Shown: positions 7,809-17,861, counted from the first letter of the stretch. The stretch is 64,000 nt of DNA from Corynebacterium canis (GCF_030408595.1 NZ_CP047080.1:931501-995500); one strand, 5' to 3'. Made by a program: numbers and translations. Notes: generated from the letters alone by a model not told the origin.

Positions 7809-8476
7809 TTGAATGTTCGCAAGTGCAGGCCGCCCTATCTGCACGATGCGATGGAGAACGCACCGGCATGCCCGACGACGTCATCGACGCCCACGTATCG
7901 GGATGCCCCGAGTGCCAAGCATTTGCGGACAATATCGAGCGCTTCAGCCGCTCCCTGCGCATCGGAGAAGCGAGAGACTCCATCGGTGCGGCACCAGATT
8001 TATCGGCGGTGATCCTCGCAGATGTGGAGCCGCAGCGGCGCCGACAGGCGACCTCGCATGCGCTTGGCCTCGCCTTTTCCCGGATCGGGCTCGCGCTTGC
8101 CGGTTTAGCGTACGTCGGGTGGGCGATCGTGCTACTCGGACGGACAGGGCAAATCCCCCTTGAAGACGAACAACTGTCCGGATTGCTTGTAGATGCGGCT
8201 GCCGTGAGGTTGGCACTAGCATTCGGGCTGTTCTTTGCGGCGTGGCGGCCGAAAGCCACCTCCGGCCTGCTCCCCGTGTACGGCGCTTTATGGGCTTTCA
8301 CCTTCGGGTTTGCCACACGGGAAGTGGTGCTTGGGTTGGTCAGCCCCCAAGACGCCTTCGGACTGGTATTACTCCTCGCGAGCGTAGTGGTGATGCTTTC
8401 CGCCTGGTTGCATTGCGTCGGCTTCTCGGCGATCGGGCGCGCTTGGCGAGCGTTAACCGCGCAGCCAAATAGGTAA
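7805..8476 (+). CDS. Zinc-finger (anti-sigma-type) membrane protein
   Basis: This 223-residue protein begins at GTG 7805, overlapping the DoxX stop. Its N-terminus has the zinc-binding anti-sigma (zf-HC2) signature H-x3-C-x2-C at His30, Cys34 and Cys37, with Cys4 or Cys15 as a possible fourth ligand. Four to five transmembrane helices follow (from about residue 93 to 210). Anti-sigma factors of this class hold an ECF sigma factor at the membrane. No sigma factor gene lies beside it, so either its partner is encoded elsewhere or the domain has another role. Pairing with DoxX suggests a redox-linked function. Confidence 0.75.
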   Translation: MIECSQVQAALSARCDGERTGMPDDVIDAHVSGCPECQAFADNIERFSRSLRIGEARDSIGAAPDLSAVILADVEPQRRRQATSHALGLAFSRIGLALAGLAYVGWAIVLLGRTGQIPLEDEQLSGLLVDAAAVRLALAFGLFFAAWRPKATSGLLPVYGALWAFTFGFATREVVLGLVSPQDAFGLVLLLASVVVMLSAWLHCVGFSAIGRAWRALTAQPNR

Positions 8477-8721
8477 GCGGGTTGCGGGTTTTTGGGTGGG
8501 TTTGATGGCGGCGGGCTTGGCTTTGGGGCTCGGTGGCGGCCTGGTGCTGCGGGTTTGATTGCTGGCGGTGGGCCTGGTGCTGCGGGTTTGGCTCTGATTT
8601 CTACGGGCTGAAATTGGGAAACGCCGTAGCAGCCCCGCTGAGCCCTTGAAATTCTCTACCCATGTTGAGATATGGGCGAATTGCGTTTCGTGCGCCATTC
8701 TGATGTGGTAAGCTGTCCACA

Positions 8722-8893
8722 ACCTATTGCTATGGTTGGAGTTGAACGGTGTCTACCGATATTTTTTACATCAAAATCCCGAAATCTGTGTAAAAAATAT
8801 CGCGGCGGCGACCCTAGGCGGCCCTGAACGATGAAAATTACACAGAATCCGGGATTCGTGTGTAAAAAACTTCATGTGAAGTGCGCGACCTAT
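8722..8893 (+). repeat. Dispersed double-hairpin repeat, copy A
   Basis: This is a complete copy of a roughly 170-bp element bounded by ACCTAT. It contains hairpin 1 with perfect 14-bp arms (CGATATTTTTTACA at 8757-8770 and TGTAAAAAATATCG at 8789-8802), a GC-rich linker, and hairpin 2 (TTACAC...GTGTAA around GAATCC-g-GGATTC). The outer strand of hairpin 2 is similar to hairpin 1 in inverse orientation. Confidence 0.85.
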
Positions 8894-9211
8894 CGCTTGC
8901 GCCCGTAGATGGGCCGATTTAGCGATGGTTGGCCATAGGGTAGGCCGCCTGCGGGGAGGGGAGGTGTGGCAGTGGAGGCGCCGCACGCCGAAGGTTCGGC
9001 ACCCCATCTAAATAGATATGTAGACATAACTGATTTTTGGGGGGAGGGGCGTTCGGCTCAGAGCCGGATTGCTGGCCCAAGAAATATGTCCCACTATTGT
9101 TTTGTGCCAACTCGATTTTGGGGCGCTGTGGCTTTCGTTTTGCCTGTCCAATGTTAAGGCATGGCTGAATTACGTCACAGTGACGAAAAGGCGGGCACAT
9201 TCATTGTGGGC

Positions 9212-9384
9212 GACCAGTTTCCAAGGTCGGAGTTGAACGGTGTCTACCGATATTTTTTACATCAAAATCCCGAAATCTGTGTAAAAAATATCGCGGCGGC
9301 GGCCTCAGGCGGCCCCAGATGATGAAAATTACACAAAATCCGGGATTCGTGTGTAAAAAAACTTCATGCGCAGCACGCAACCTA
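9212..9384 (+). repeat. Dispersed double-hairpin repeat, copy B
   Basis: This is a complete copy in the same orientation as copy A. Hairpin 1 arms are intact; hairpin 2 reads TTACACAAAATCC...GTGTAAAAAAAC. The left boundary is ACCAG rather than ACCTAT and the right is ACCTA. The preceding 120 bases, with the palindrome CGTCACAGTGACG, are shared with copy D. Confidence 0.85.
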
Positions 9385-9464
9385 CCAGCTGGAGCTTGTC
9401 GGAGTGCCCAACCAACCCCGCCCCGCCACCAACCAACCCCGCCCGGCCCCTATAGCTTGCGCCG

Positions 9465-10070
9465 TTATTGGCGCCAATCGCCGAGGGCTCCTTGGAGGGC
9501 GCCGAGCGCGGCGTCGATAAGCAGGTGACGGTGGTCGGCGGGTCTTCCGTCGTGGAGCCAGGCCAGGGTGGTGGTGCTGAGGAATCCGAAGAATCCGTTG
9601 AGGGCGGCTTCGTCTCGGTAGTTGTGGATGCCGCCGATGTAGTCCGCGATGATGGCCACGTTGTGCGCTTGGTAATCGGCGCGCGCCTGGGTGGCCAGCG
9701 CGGGCTCGGGGCGCGGATGCACAAATACGCACGCCCAGTCGATAGGGAGTTCGGAAACCATATTGGTGTAGCAAAGCAGCATTATTCGCACGCGTTCGCG
9801 GGCGCTTTGCTGGGGGTCGTCGGCCGCTTTTCGACGTCGCTCCAGCTCAGCCATTGTGTCCGTGAGCAGGTGCGTATATAACTCGGCCTTCGTGCTGAAG
9901 TATTTATGCACCAAGGCGACGGAGCTGTCTGCTTCGTGGGCGATCTGCGCGATTGACACCGCTTCGTAGGGGGCCGCTGCGAACGCGCGTTTGGCCGCAT
10001 TGATGATAATCGCGCGGCGGGCTTCGGGGGTGAGTCGGGTTCGGGTCCGCGCGGGAGGGTCGTCAGACAT
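9465..10070 (-). CDS. TetR family transcriptional regulator
   Basis: This 201-residue regulator has an N-terminal TetR helix-turn-helix: R-R-A-I-I-I-N-A-A-K-R-A-F, then V-S-I-A-Q-I-A-H-E-A-D-S-S-V-A-L-V-H-K-Y-F-S-T-K. The C-terminal part is a typical all-helical ligand-binding domain. I chose ATG 10070 (MSDDPPART); a longer reading from 10124 would place coding sequence across the operators. It is divergent from the GH13 gene, and two tandem inverted repeats lie in the shared 71-base gap, so it very likely represses itself and that gene. The inducing ligand is unknown; a sugar is a guess from context. Confidence 0.85.
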   Translation of the reverse strand: MSDDPPARTRTRLTPEARRAIIINAAKRAFAAAPYEAVSIAQIAHEADSSVALVHKYFSTKAELYTHLLTDTMAELERRRKAADDPQQSARERVRIMLLCYTNMVSELPIDWACVFVHPRPEPALATQARADYQAHNVAIIADYIGGIHNYRDEAALNGFFGFLSTTTLAWLHDGRPADHRHLLIDAALGALQGALGDWRQ

Positions 10071-10087
10071 GTTGACACCATAACGTG

Positions 10088-10132
10088 TTAGTGAGGTAAA
10101 GTCACTAAGCGTTAGTGAGTCCAAATTACTAA
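10088..10132. promoter_or_regulatory. Two tandem TetR-type operators in the divergent promoter
   Basis: Site 1 (10088-10108) is TTAGTGA-7 bp-TCACTAA, a perfect 21-bp inverted repeat. Site 2 (10112-10132) has the same 21-bp span with TTAGT...ACTAA ends, and begins 24 bp downstream, close to two helical turns. A TTGACA-like box at 10072-10077 points to a promoter for the GH13 gene covered by site 1. Confidence 0.75.
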
Positions 10133-10141
10133 GGAATGGAA

Positions 10142-11293
10142 ATGCATATCTGTTGGCACCTGTATCCGCTGGGCTTCACGGCGGCACCTGTACGCCCTAC
10201 GCCGGAGGAACGGCATTTGACGCACCGCCTGGGCCACATCGAGCGCTGGCTTGATTACGCGGCGGGCATGCACGCAAACACCCTGCAATTGGGGCCGATT
10301 TTCACTTCCGAGACGCACGGGTACGACACGTTGGACCATTTTTCCATCGACCCCAGATTGGGCACCTTGAACGATTTTGATTCGCTTGTCGCCGCCGCCC
10401 ACACCCGGGGGCTCGGCATTGTTCTCGACGGTGTGTTCAATCACGTAGCAAGCGCCCATCCGTTGGCACAGGCCGGCCACACGAGCGGCGCGGTGTTCGA
10501 GGGGCACAAAGATTTGGTTGAGCTCGATCATGAGAGCCCTCAGGTCATCGAATACATTGCCGAAGTGATGAACTTTTGGTTGGACCGCGGCATCACCGGT
10601 TGGCGTCTCGACGCCGCGTACGCCGTCGCCCCGGAAACCTGGGCGCGCGTGCTGCCTAAGGTGCGCGAACGCCATCCCGATGCGTGGTTCGTTGGCGAAA
10701 TGATCCATGGGGATTACAACGAATATGTGGCCGCTTCCGGGCTCGATTCCGTGACCCAATACGAGCTTTGGAAAGCCATTTGGAGCTCCCTAAAGGACGG
10801 CAATTTCTACGAATTGGATTGGTGCCTGCAGCGCAATAACGATCTCAACTTCGCGCCCATGACGTTTGTGGGCAATCATGATGTGACCCGCATTGCCACC
10901 ACCTTGAGCGACCGGCAGGCGATGTTTGCCCTGCTGATCCTGTGCACGGTCAGCGGTGAGCCCAGCATCTATTACGGCGATGAGCAGGTCTTTCGCGGCG
11001 AAAAGGAAGAGCGCCACGGTGGCGATGACGCCGTCCGGCCCGCCTTCCCCGAAGGCCCCGGGCTGCTGGCGCCGGACGGGCAGTGGATGTACGAACTCCA
11101 CCGGAAGCTGCTTGGCTTCCGCGCCGAACGTCCCTGGTTGGCCCAGGCGAAAACGTACCCTGTGCACCTGGCGAACACCCAGTACACCTACGAGGTGCAC
11201 GGGCCCGCGGGTGAGCGCCTGAAGGTGAGCATCGACTTGGACGCGGACACCGCCGCCATTGAGGAACACGGCCATCAGGTCCTGTCGATCTAG
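10142..11293 (+). CDS. GH13 alpha-amylase-family glycoside hydrolase
   Basis: This 383-residue cytoplasmic protein (no signal peptide) has the four GH13 regions: D-G-V-F-N-H-V, W-R-L-D-A-A-Y (nucleophile Asp157), V-G-E-M-I-H (acid/base Glu186) and F-V-G-N-H-D-V (Asp247). It is shorter than secreted amylases (usually above 450 residues), with a reduced domain C. Cytoplasmic GH13 enzymes of this size act on maltodextrins, trehalose or related glucosides; the exact substrate cannot be read. The start is ATG 10142, six bases after AAGGA; an in-frame ATG at 10136 touches that Shine-Dalgarno. It is divergent from, and probably repressed by, the TetR protein. Confidence 0.85.
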   Translation: MHICWHLYPLGFTAAPVRPTPEERHLTHRLGHIERWLDYAAGMHANTLQLGPIFTSETHGYDTLDHFSIDPRLGTLNDFDSLVAAAHTRGLGIVLDGVFNHVASAHPLAQAGHTSGAVFEGHKDLVELDHESPQVIEYIAEVMNFWLDRGITGWRLDAAYAVAPETWARVLPKVRERHPDAWFVGEMIHGDYNEYVAASGLDSVTQYELWKAIWSSLKDGNFYELDWCLQRNNDLNFAPMTFVGNHDVTRIATTLSDRQAMFALLILCTVSGEPSIYYGDEQVFRGEKEERHGGDDAVRPAFPEGPGLLAPDGQWMYELHRKLLGFRAERPWLAQAKTYPVHLANTQYTYEVHGPAGERLKVSIDLDADTAAIEEHGHQVLSI

Positions 11294-11299
11294 CCCGCC

Positions 11300-11375
11300 C
11301 GCCGCCTAGCGCCAACCCGCCGCCACGCCGCGCCCGGCCCGCCGGGCCGCCACGCCAACTCGCCGCCTAGCGCCA
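11300..11375. repeat. 15-bp direct repeats around a GC palindrome in a convergent gap
   Basis: CGCCGCCTAGCGCCA occurs at 11300-11314 and again at 11361-11375, with a very GC-rich stretch between them that includes CCGGCCCGCCGGGCCG-like inverted symmetry. It lies between the ends of the GH13 gene and pmt, and the second copy contains the pmt stop codon. It may serve as a transcription end point. Confidence 0.5.
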
Positions 11376-12896
11376 GCTGGGCAGCCACATGAGTTGGTCG
11401 AACCAGGCGTTGGGTATTTGGAACCCGTAGAGGATCGGGGAGAAGTAGATAAATTGGCCGACGATCAAGGCGGTGTATGCGGCGGCGGCCCATTTGCCTT
11501 TCGGGCCGCTGCGGGCGGCGATTCCCAGCGCCCAGGCGAGCAGCACGATGGTGAAGGGCACGAGGGCGACGGCGTAGAAGAAGTACATTTGCCGGTCGTA
11601 GGCCAAAAGCCAGGGGAGGAAGCCGGCGAGGAACCCTACGAGGGGCACGCTCATGAGCCGCTCGCGGTGGATAAAGAAACGCCAGGTCGCCCACAATAGT
11701 AAAGGCACGGTGACCCACCAGATCGCCGGCGTGCCAAATAGGTAGATGGCGGTTCGGCATTCGGTGTCGCCGCAGGGGGTGTCGGAGGCGGAGAGGTAGA
11801 GCACCGGCCGGCTCGCCACCAGCCACGACCAGGGCTTGGATTCCCAGGGGTGGTTGTGCCCACTCGATGTGGTCAACGACGCGTGGAAGGCGAGGACGGT
11901 TTGGTGGTAGTGGATCCAGCCTGCCACGGCGTCGGGAAGCAAGAGCAGCGGCGAGTCCCCGGCGATGGTGCCGTCGGAGGCTGCGTGGCGGTATACCCCG
12001 GTTTCGGAGGCGAACCAGGCGCGCCAGCTCCATGCGTAGAGCGCGATGGGCAGCAGCACGATGGAGGCGAAGGCGGGGAAGGAGTCGAACACCAGGGTGT
12101 CTGCCAGCGCGTGCTTTTGGCGGCGGCGGCGCAGCATCAGGTCCAGCGCTACGCACAGCACGCCGAAGAATGCGATGTAGTACAGTCCGGACCATTTGAT
12201 GGAGAGCGCGCATCCGAGGCTTATTCCGAGGGCGAAGCGCCACCATCGCCACCCGAATTTGAAGCGGCCTACCCCATCCCAGGCGCGGATGCGGGCGGCC
12301 ATGGCTTTGTGGTCGCGCACGAGGCAATAGGTGGCGGCGACGATAAAGAAGACTTGGAAGATATCCAGCATGCCAAAGCGCGACCCCACCAGCAGCACGC
12401 CGTCGCACACGGCGATAACTCCGGCGAGGATACCCACGATGCGGGAGTTGGTGAGTTCGCGGGCCAGCGCCATGATCAGCAGTACCGTTCCCGCCCCGAA
12501 TAGTGCGGCCATGACGCGCCACCCGAGCGGCGTGTATCCGAACACCATTTCGCCTAGGGCGATGATTTGTTTGGCCAGCGGCGGGTGCACGACGAGCCCG
12601 AACCCGGGGTTTGATTCGATGCCGCCGGTGATCGGGTCGGTGGTGGTGAGCACCATGTCCCAGGCTTGCGGCACGTAGTGTTTTTCATCGAACACCGGGG
12701 TGTTTTCGCTGGTAGCTTGGCCGAGCCCGATAAACCGCGTGGCAAATGCCAGGATTGCGATCACGGCCGTGGCGAGGATATCGTACTGCGGGTATTTCCG
12801 CTTGTGGCGGGTCCGCGGCGCGGTGCGTGGTCGGCGGGTGCGTTGCTGGCTATCAATCACTCTGTTGATTGTAGGGTGTGGTTCATGAACACTCAT
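11367..12896 (-). CDS. pmt: Protein O-mannosyltransferase (GT39)
   Basis: This 509-residue polytopic membrane protein transfers mannose from polyprenyl-phosphate-mannose to Ser/Thr of proteins during export. It has the GT39 hallmark after the first membrane helix, P-V-F-D-E-K-H-Y-V-P-Q-A-W-D-M, followed by about ten further membrane segments and W-E-S-K-P-W-S-W-L. Size and context (next to rsmI and betP) match the actinobacterial Pmt. The ATG at 12896 would overlap the divergent rsmI start by 12 bases. An in-frame GTG near codon 13 is a plausible alternative that removes the overlap. Confidence 0.88.
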   Translation of the reverse strand: MSVHEPHPTINRVIDSQQRTRRPRTAPRTRHKRKYPQYDILATAVIAILAFATRFIGLGQATSENTPVFDEKHYVPQAWDMVLTTTDPITGGIESNPGFGLVVHPPLAKQIIALGEMVFGYTPLGWRVMAALFGAGTVLLIMALARELTNSRIVGILAGVIAVCDGVLLVGSRFGMLDIFQVFFIVAATYCLVRDHKAMAARIRAWDGVGRFKFGWRWWRFALGISLGCALSIKWSGLYYIAFFGVLCVALDLMLRRRRQKHALADTLVFDSFPAFASIVLLPIALYAWSWRAWFASETGVYRHAASDGTIAGDSPLLLLPDAVAGWIHYHQTVLAFHASLTTSSGHNHPWESKPWSWLVASRPVLYLSASDTPCGDTECRTAIYLFGTPAIWWVTVPLLLWATWRFFIHRERLMSVPLVGFLAGFLPWLLAYDRQMYFFYAVALVPFTIVLLAWALGIAARSGPKGKWAAAAYTALIVGQFIYFSPILYGFQIPNAWFDQLMWLPSWR

Positions 12897-13745
12897 CACC
12901 AAACACACCGAGAGGCGTTGCCGCAGGGTGTGATTATTGCGGCCACTCCGCTTGGCAATATTCAGGATGCGTCGCCCAGGCTGCGGCAGGCGTTGGCTCA
13001 GGCGGATGTGATTGCGGCGGAGGATACGCGCCGTACGCGGAATTTGGCGGCGGCGTTGGGTGTGGAGATCCAAGGCCGTGTGGTTTCCAATTTCGACCAC
13101 AATGAGCAGGCCCGCGTGCAGCAATTATTGAAGGTTGCGCGCCGGGGGACGGTGGTGGTGATTACGGATGCGGGTATGCCCAGCGTGTCCGATCCCGGGT
13201 TTGCACTTATCGACGCCGCGCATACCCAAGGCATCCACGTAACCTGCTTCCCCGGCCCTTCCGCAGTGCCGACCGCATTGGCGTTATCGGGGTTGCCGGT
13301 GGGCCGGTTTTGTTTCGAGGGCTTTGCGCCGCGGAAGGATGGTGCCCGGCGGGCCTGGTTGGAGGAATTGCGCACCGAGCGGCGAGCCGTTTGTTTTTTC
13401 GAATCGCCGCATCGCTTGGCGGAGACCCTTGGGGTGGCGGCGGAGATTTTGGGCGCGGAGCGCCAAGCTGCGGTTGCCCGGGAACTCACAAAGATGTTCG
13501 AGGAGGTGCGCCGGGGTTGCCTTGGGGATTTGGCGGCCTGGGCCGCCGAGGGGGTAAAGGGCGAGGTCACCGTGGTGATTGCTGGTGCCCAGGCGACGGA
13601 GCGTAGTGTTGCGGATGTGGTCCCCGAGGCATTGGCGCGGGTGGCTGCCGGTGAACGCCTAAAAGCCGTGTGTACGGACTTGGCGGCGAGGTACAAGGTG
13701 AGCAAAAAGGAGCTCTATGATGCGGCCGTTACGGCCCGAGACTAA
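12885..13745 (+). CDS. rsmI: 16S rRNA 2'-O-methyltransferase RsmI
   Basis: This 286-residue SAM-dependent enzyme methylates the ribose of C1402 in 16S rRNA. It has the tetrapyrrole-methylase fold with G-V-I-I-A-A-T-P-L-G-N-I-Q-D-A, A-A-E-D-T-R-R-T-R, D-A-G-M-P-S-V-S-D-P-G and F-P-G-P-S-A-V-P-T-A-L, all diagnostic for RsmI. The start codon is uncertain: ATG 12885 overlaps the divergent pmt start, and the conserved part begins about 14 residues later. The C-terminal E-L-Y-D-A-A extension is the usual RsmI tail. Confidence 0.92.
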   Translation: MNTHHQTHREALPQGVIIAATPLGNIQDASPRLRQALAQADVIAAEDTRRTRNLAAALGVEIQGRVVSNFDHNEQARVQQLLKVARRGTVVVITDAGMPSVSDPGFALIDAAHTQGIHVTCFPGPSAVPTALALSGLPVGRFCFEGFAPRKDGARRAWLEELRTERRAVCFFESPHRLAETLGVAAEILGAERQAAVARELTKMFEEVRRGCLGDLAAWAAEGVKGEVTVVIAGAQATERSVADVVPEALARVAAGERLKAVCTDLAARYKVSKKELYDAAVTARD

Positions 13746-13894
13746 ATTGTTATAGTTTTGTGATCAAGCGGTGTAAAAGTCGCAAATATACTGGCCCCTT
13801 CCTGCGTCACGAATAGGTAACGCGGGGCGGTTTTGGTGCCAAATGTGAAGCGTACAGCTTGAAATTGGCTGTTCGGGGACTTCAAGGTGGAAGC

Positions 13895-15841
13895 ATGACT
13901 ACCTCCGACACCATCCACCCCGATGAAGTCTCGGCAGGCGCCGGGCCTGCCGCGGCGTCGACAAGCGAAATGTCGGCGACGCAACAGCTCGCCGCAATGC
14001 TTGACAACCCCGTGACGCATATCCCCGAAGAACCCGAAGTTGTTTTGGAGGGCGAAGATACCGAGGCTGGCATAAACTGGCTGGTCGTGGTCCCATCGAT
14101 GGCCGTGGTGCTGGCCGTCGTGGTGTGGGGGCTCGCCGCGCCGGCGCAATTTTCCGAGTTCGCTTCTGGGGCGCTGGCCTTTGTGGTGAATAACTTCGGC
14201 TGGGCCTTCGTATTCTTCGGCACTGTGTTCGTTTTGTATATCGTTGCCATCGCCGCGAGCAGATTCGGACACATCCGTTTGGGGCGCGATGACGAGGCGC
14301 CGGAATTCTCCTCCTTCTCGTGGATCGCAATGATGTTCGCAGCCGGCATGGGTATTGGCCTGATGTTCTACGGCACCACCGAACCGCTCACCTTCTACCG
14401 CAATGGCGTGCCGGAACACCAGCCGAACGAGGTGGGCACGGCCTTTGCCACCACCTTGTTCCACTGGACGCTGCACCCGTGGGCGATCTACGCCATCGTC
14501 GGCCTAGCGATCGCGTACTCCACCTTCCGGCTCGGGCGCAAACAGCTAATGAGCTCGGCATTTATCCCGCTCATCGGGCCGCGCGCGGCGGAAGGCGTGA
14601 CCGGGCGCATTATCGACGGCCTCTCCATTATCGCCACGGTGTTCGGTACCGCCGCGTCGCTGGGGCTCGGCGCCCTGCAGATCGGCGCCGGGCTGGACCG
14701 CACCGGCATTGTGAGCAACCCCTCCATCCGCGCGTTGGTGATCATCGTGCTGATCCTGGCGCTGGCGTTCGTGCTGTCCGCAGTTTCCGGCGTGGGGCGC
14801 GGCATCCAATACATCTCCAACGCCAATATGGTGCTCGCCGCAATTCTGGCCATCTTCGTGTTCGTGATGGGGCCCACCGTCGTGCTGCTCAATATGGTGC
14901 CCACCGCGGTGGGTAACTACTTTCAAACCTTCTTCGAGATGGCTGCCCGCACCGCGGACTCCGCCGACGGCACCGCCGGGCCCTGGTTGTCCAGCTGGAC
15001 CATCTTCTACTGGGCGTGGTGGATCTCTTGGAGCCCCTTCGTGGGCATGTTCCTGGCGCGCATTTCCCGCGGCCGCACGATCCGCGAATTCGTGGTGGGC
15101 GTGATGGTGGTGCCCGCCGGCCTGTCCGTGGTGTGGTTCGCCATCTTCGGCGGTACCGCCATTCACTTCGAACAACAGGACCAATCGATTTGGGGCGACG
15201 GCGACGCCAAACGCCAGCTTTTCGACCTCCTCTATTCGCTGCCCGGCGGCGGTGTTGCGGCCGTGGTTGCCATGATCCTGCTGGCCACCTTCTTTATCAC
15301 CTCGGCGGACTCCGCCTCCACCGTTATGGGCTCGCTCAGCCAGCACGGCCGCTTGGATGCGGACCGCTGGGTGGTCGCCGTATGGGGCTGCCTCACCGCG
15401 GCGATCGGCATCACGCTGCTGGTGTCCGGCGGCAACGATTCCCTGACTAACCTGCAGAGCGTGACCATTATCGCGGCGAGCCCGTTCCTCGTGGTGATCA
15501 TCGCACTTATGGTCGCCCTGGCGCGCGGCCTTTCCGACGATCCGCTGTACCTCGACCACAAGTCGCAACAGAAGTGGGCCATGAAGCTGGCCCGCGAGCG
15601 CCGCATCCACGCCGAGCAGGAGGCCCGCCGCCGCGCTGCCGCAGCCCGCAAAGCCCGGCAGCATCACCACCAACCACGCCGGAAAAAGGGCTCCGCGGGC
15701 GCGCATGACGGTATGCCGCGCACCAATACCTTGATAATCAAGGAGGAGACGTACCCGAAAGGCAGGGAACCGCGCAGCGGTGAGCCCCGCGGCGGTGAGC
15801 CCCGCGTGAAGGAAAACGCCAACGCCGGTCAGAAGCGCTAG
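13895..15841 (+). CDS. betP: BCCT family glycine betaine transporter
   Basis: This 648-residue carrier has the BCCT core of 12 membrane helices with [15 protein letters not shown] and [19 protein letters not shown]. It imports betaine with sodium for osmoprotection. The N-terminus is acidic and the C-terminus (from about residue 560) is strongly basic; in C. glutamicum BetP these charged tails sense osmotic stress. The basic tail here is longer than in that 595-residue protein and ends in repeated G-E-P-R units. AAGGTGG precedes the ATG at 13895. The upstream region has a TATACT -10-like box at 13788-13793. Confidence 0.9.
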   Translation: MTTSDTIHPDEVSAGAGPAAASTSEMSATQQLAAMLDNPVTHIPEEPEVVLEGEDTEAGINWLVVVPSMAVVLAVVVWGLAAPAQFSEFASGALAFVVNNFGWAFVFFGTVFVLYIVAIAASRFGHIRLGRDDEAPEFSSFSWIAMMFAAGMGIGLMFYGTTEPLTFYRNGVPEHQPNEVGTAFATTLFHWTLHPWAIYAIVGLAIAYSTFRLGRKQLMSSAFIPLIGPRAAEGVTGRIIDGLSIIATVFGTAASLGLGALQIGAGLDRTGIVSNPSIRALVIIVLILALAFVLSAVSGVGRGIQYISNANMVLAAILAIFVFVMGPTVVLLNMVPTAVGNYFQTFFEMAARTADSADGTAGPWLSSWTIFYWAWWISWSPFVGMFLARISRGRTIREFVVGVMVVPAGLSVVWFAIFGGTAIHFEQQDQSIWGDGDAKRQLFDLLYSLPGGGVAAVVAMILLATFFITSADSASTVMGSLSQHGRLDADRWVVAVWGCLTAAIGITLLVSGGNDSLTNLQSVTIIAASPFLVVIIALMVALARGLSDDPLYLDHKSQQKWAMKLARERRIHAEQEARRRAAAARKARQHHHQPRRKKGSAGAHDGMPRTNTLIIKEETYPKGREPRSGEPRGGEPRVKENANAGQKR

Positions 15842-15895
15842 CTTGGTGGTACCTCACTTCGCGCTGATGTGCTGCCATAAATTAAGGTTGAATGC

Positions 15896-17734
15896 ATGAC
15901 AAAGTCTGTGCTCACTGCTGTTGCTTGGCCTTACGCGAATGGTCCCCGCCACATTGGACACGTGGCGGGGTTCGGCGTTCCCTCCGATGTGTTTTCTCGG
16001 TATCAGCGAATGTCTGGCGCGCAGGTGCTCATGGTTTCCGGCACGGATGAGCACGGAACACCGCTGCTGGTGCAGGCGGAAAAAGAGGGCGTGACGGTGC
16101 AGGAATTGGCGGACCGTTATAACCGCCAGATCGTGACGGACCTCGCTGGCCTGGGTCTTTCCTACGACCTATTTACCCGCACCACGACCCGTAACCATTA
16201 CGCGGTGGTGCAGGAATTGTTCCGCGGCTTGTACGCCAATGGTTATATGGTGAAGCAGACCGCAATGGGTGCGATTTCCCCGTCCACGGGCCGCACCTTG
16301 CCGGATCGTTATATTGAGGGCACGTGTCCGATTTGTGGGGCCTCCGGCGCCCGCGGCGATCAGTGCGATCATTGCGGCAACCAGCTTGATCCGGCGGATT
16401 TGATCGACCCGGTTTCCAAGATCAACGGCGAAACCCCGCAATTTGTGGAGACGGAGCATTTCCTGCTGGACCTCCCGGCGTTGGCCGAGGAGCTTACGGT
16501 GTGGCTCCAGGAGCGCAAGGATTGGCGCCCGAATGTGCTGAAGTTTTCGCTGAACCTGCTGAAGGATATTCGCCCCCGCGCGATGACCCGCGATATTGAC
16601 TGGGGCGTGCCCATTCCGATCGAGGGTTGGCAGGATAATAACGCCAAGAAGCTGTACGTGTGGTTCGACGCCGTGGTCGGCTACCTGTCCGCCTCCATTG
16701 AGTGGGCGTACCGCGCGGGCCGCCCAGAGGCGTGGCGCGAGTTCTGGTGCAACCCGGAGACCCGCTCCTATTACTTTATGGGCAAGGATAATATTACGTT
16801 CCACTCCCAGATTTGGCCGGCGGAGTTGCTGGGCTACCGGGGCATTGGCTCCCGCGGCGGCGAGGGTGGCGAGCTTGGCCAGCTGCAATTGCCCACCGAG
16901 GTGGTGTCTTCGGAATACCTGACCATGTCGGGTTCGAAGTTTTCTTCTTCCAAGGGCGTGGTTATTTATGTGAAGGATTTCCTTCAGGAGTTCGGCCCGG
17001 ACCCGCTGCGTTACTTTATCGCCGTGGCGGGCCCGGAAAACAACGATACGGATTTCACCTGGGACGAGTTCGTCCGCCGCGTAAACAACGAGCTTGCCAA
17101 TGGTTGGGGCAACCTGGTGAACCGCACGGTGTCCATGGCGCACAAGAATTTCGGCGAGGTGCCGCAGCCTGGCGAGCTGACGGATTCGGACCGCAAGATA
17201 CTAGAGCTTGCCGCCGCGGCGTACGAGGTTGTAGGCGAGGCCATCGCGCATTCCCGTTTTAAGGCTGGCATCACCCACGCCATGCACGTGGTGGGGGAGG
17301 CGAATGCCTATATTGCGGAACAGGAGCCGTGGAAGTTGGCCAAGGATGAGTCCCAGCGCGAACGTTTGGCCACGGTGTTGTGGACGACATTGCAGGTGGT
17401 CAGCGATTGCAATACGTTGCTTACCCCGTACCTGCCGTTTACCGCTCAGCGCGTGCATGAGACCTTGGGCCGCACCGGGGATTGGTCGGGCTTCCCAGTG
17501 ATCGCCGAGGTTCATGATGACATGCCTGTCTCCCCAGTCGGTGTAGGTTTGCCCGAGCCCGACCGCACGTACCCCGTGATCACCGGCGATTACAGCACCG
17601 CGCAAGCAACATGGCAGCGTATCGACGTCGCGCCGGGCACCGTGCTTGCCAAACCCCAGCCGCTCATCGCCAAGCTCGACCCCAAGTTGGGCGAGATCGG
17701 CCCCGAATGGGCGCCGGTCCAGGTCGACCAGTGA
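15896..17734 (+). CDS. metG: Methionyl-tRNA synthetase
   Basis: This 612-residue class I aminoacyl-tRNA synthetase charges tRNA(Met) and is essential. The HIGH motif is H-I-G-H at residues 19-22. The zinc-binding knuckle has four cysteines (Cys144, Cys147, Cys157, Cys160), and the KMSKS loop appears as K-F-S-S-S-K-G (348-354). It lacks the C-terminal tRNA-binding dimerisation domain present in some homologues, which is common for this actinobacterial type. The ATG at 15896 has AAGG about nine bases upstream. It follows betP by 54 bases, as in C. glutamicum, where it is called metS. Confidence 0.95.
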   Translation: MTKSVLTAVAWPYANGPRHIGHVAGFGVPSDVFSRYQRMSGAQVLMVSGTDEHGTPLLVQAEKEGVTVQELADRYNRQIVTDLAGLGLSYDLFTRTTTRNHYAVVQELFRGLYANGYMVKQTAMGAISPSTGRTLPDRYIEGTCPICGASGARGDQCDHCGNQLDPADLIDPVSKINGETPQFVETEHFLLDLPALAEELTVWLQERKDWRPNVLKFSLNLLKDIRPRAMTRDIDWGVPIPIEGWQDNNAKKLYVWFDAVVGYLSASIEWAYRAGRPEAWREFWCNPETRSYYFMGKDNITFHSQIWPAELLGYRGIGSRGGEGGELGQLQLPTEVVSSEYLTMSGSKFSSSKGVVIYVKDFLQEFGPDPLRYFIAVAGPENNDTDFTWDEFVRRVNNELANGWGNLVNRTVSMAHKNFGEVPQPGELTDSDRKILELAAAAYEVVGEAIAHSRFKAGITHAMHVVGEANAYIAEQEPWKLAKDESQRERLATVLWTTLQVVSDCNTLLTPYLPFTAQRVHETLGRTGDWSGFPVIAEVHDDMPVSPVGVGLPEPDRTYPVITGDYSTAQATWQRIDVAPGTVLAKPQPLIAKLDPKLGEIGPEWAPVQVDQ

Positions 17735-17861
17735 GCTAATCCCAGCGCACCTGCCCTCGCAGCCCCGCGTTCGGCCTCACCTAGTCCCCAGCGGCCCCGT
17801 CCCACCGGGTCCCCTCAGCCCATCGGGCCCCTTGCGGAATGGCTTGCGCCGCGCCACGCAG

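Larger units (their letters stand above)
8477..9464. other. Convergent intergenic region with two copies of the double-hairpin repeat
   Basis: These 988 bases lie between two convergent stop codons. I see no gene. The first 120 bases are G/T-rich on the plus strand. Two copies of the dispersed repeat (8722-8893 and 9212-9384) bracket a 318-base spacer. The spacer shares recognisable similarity with the spacer-side sequence at 18480-18695, including a CGTCACAGTGACG palindrome at 9174-9186. Confidence 0.6.

Noticed and set aside
10136..10141. ATG at 10136 as the start of the GH13 gene
   Set aside because: The AAGGA ribosome site touches it directly; the ATG at 10142 has the normal spacing.
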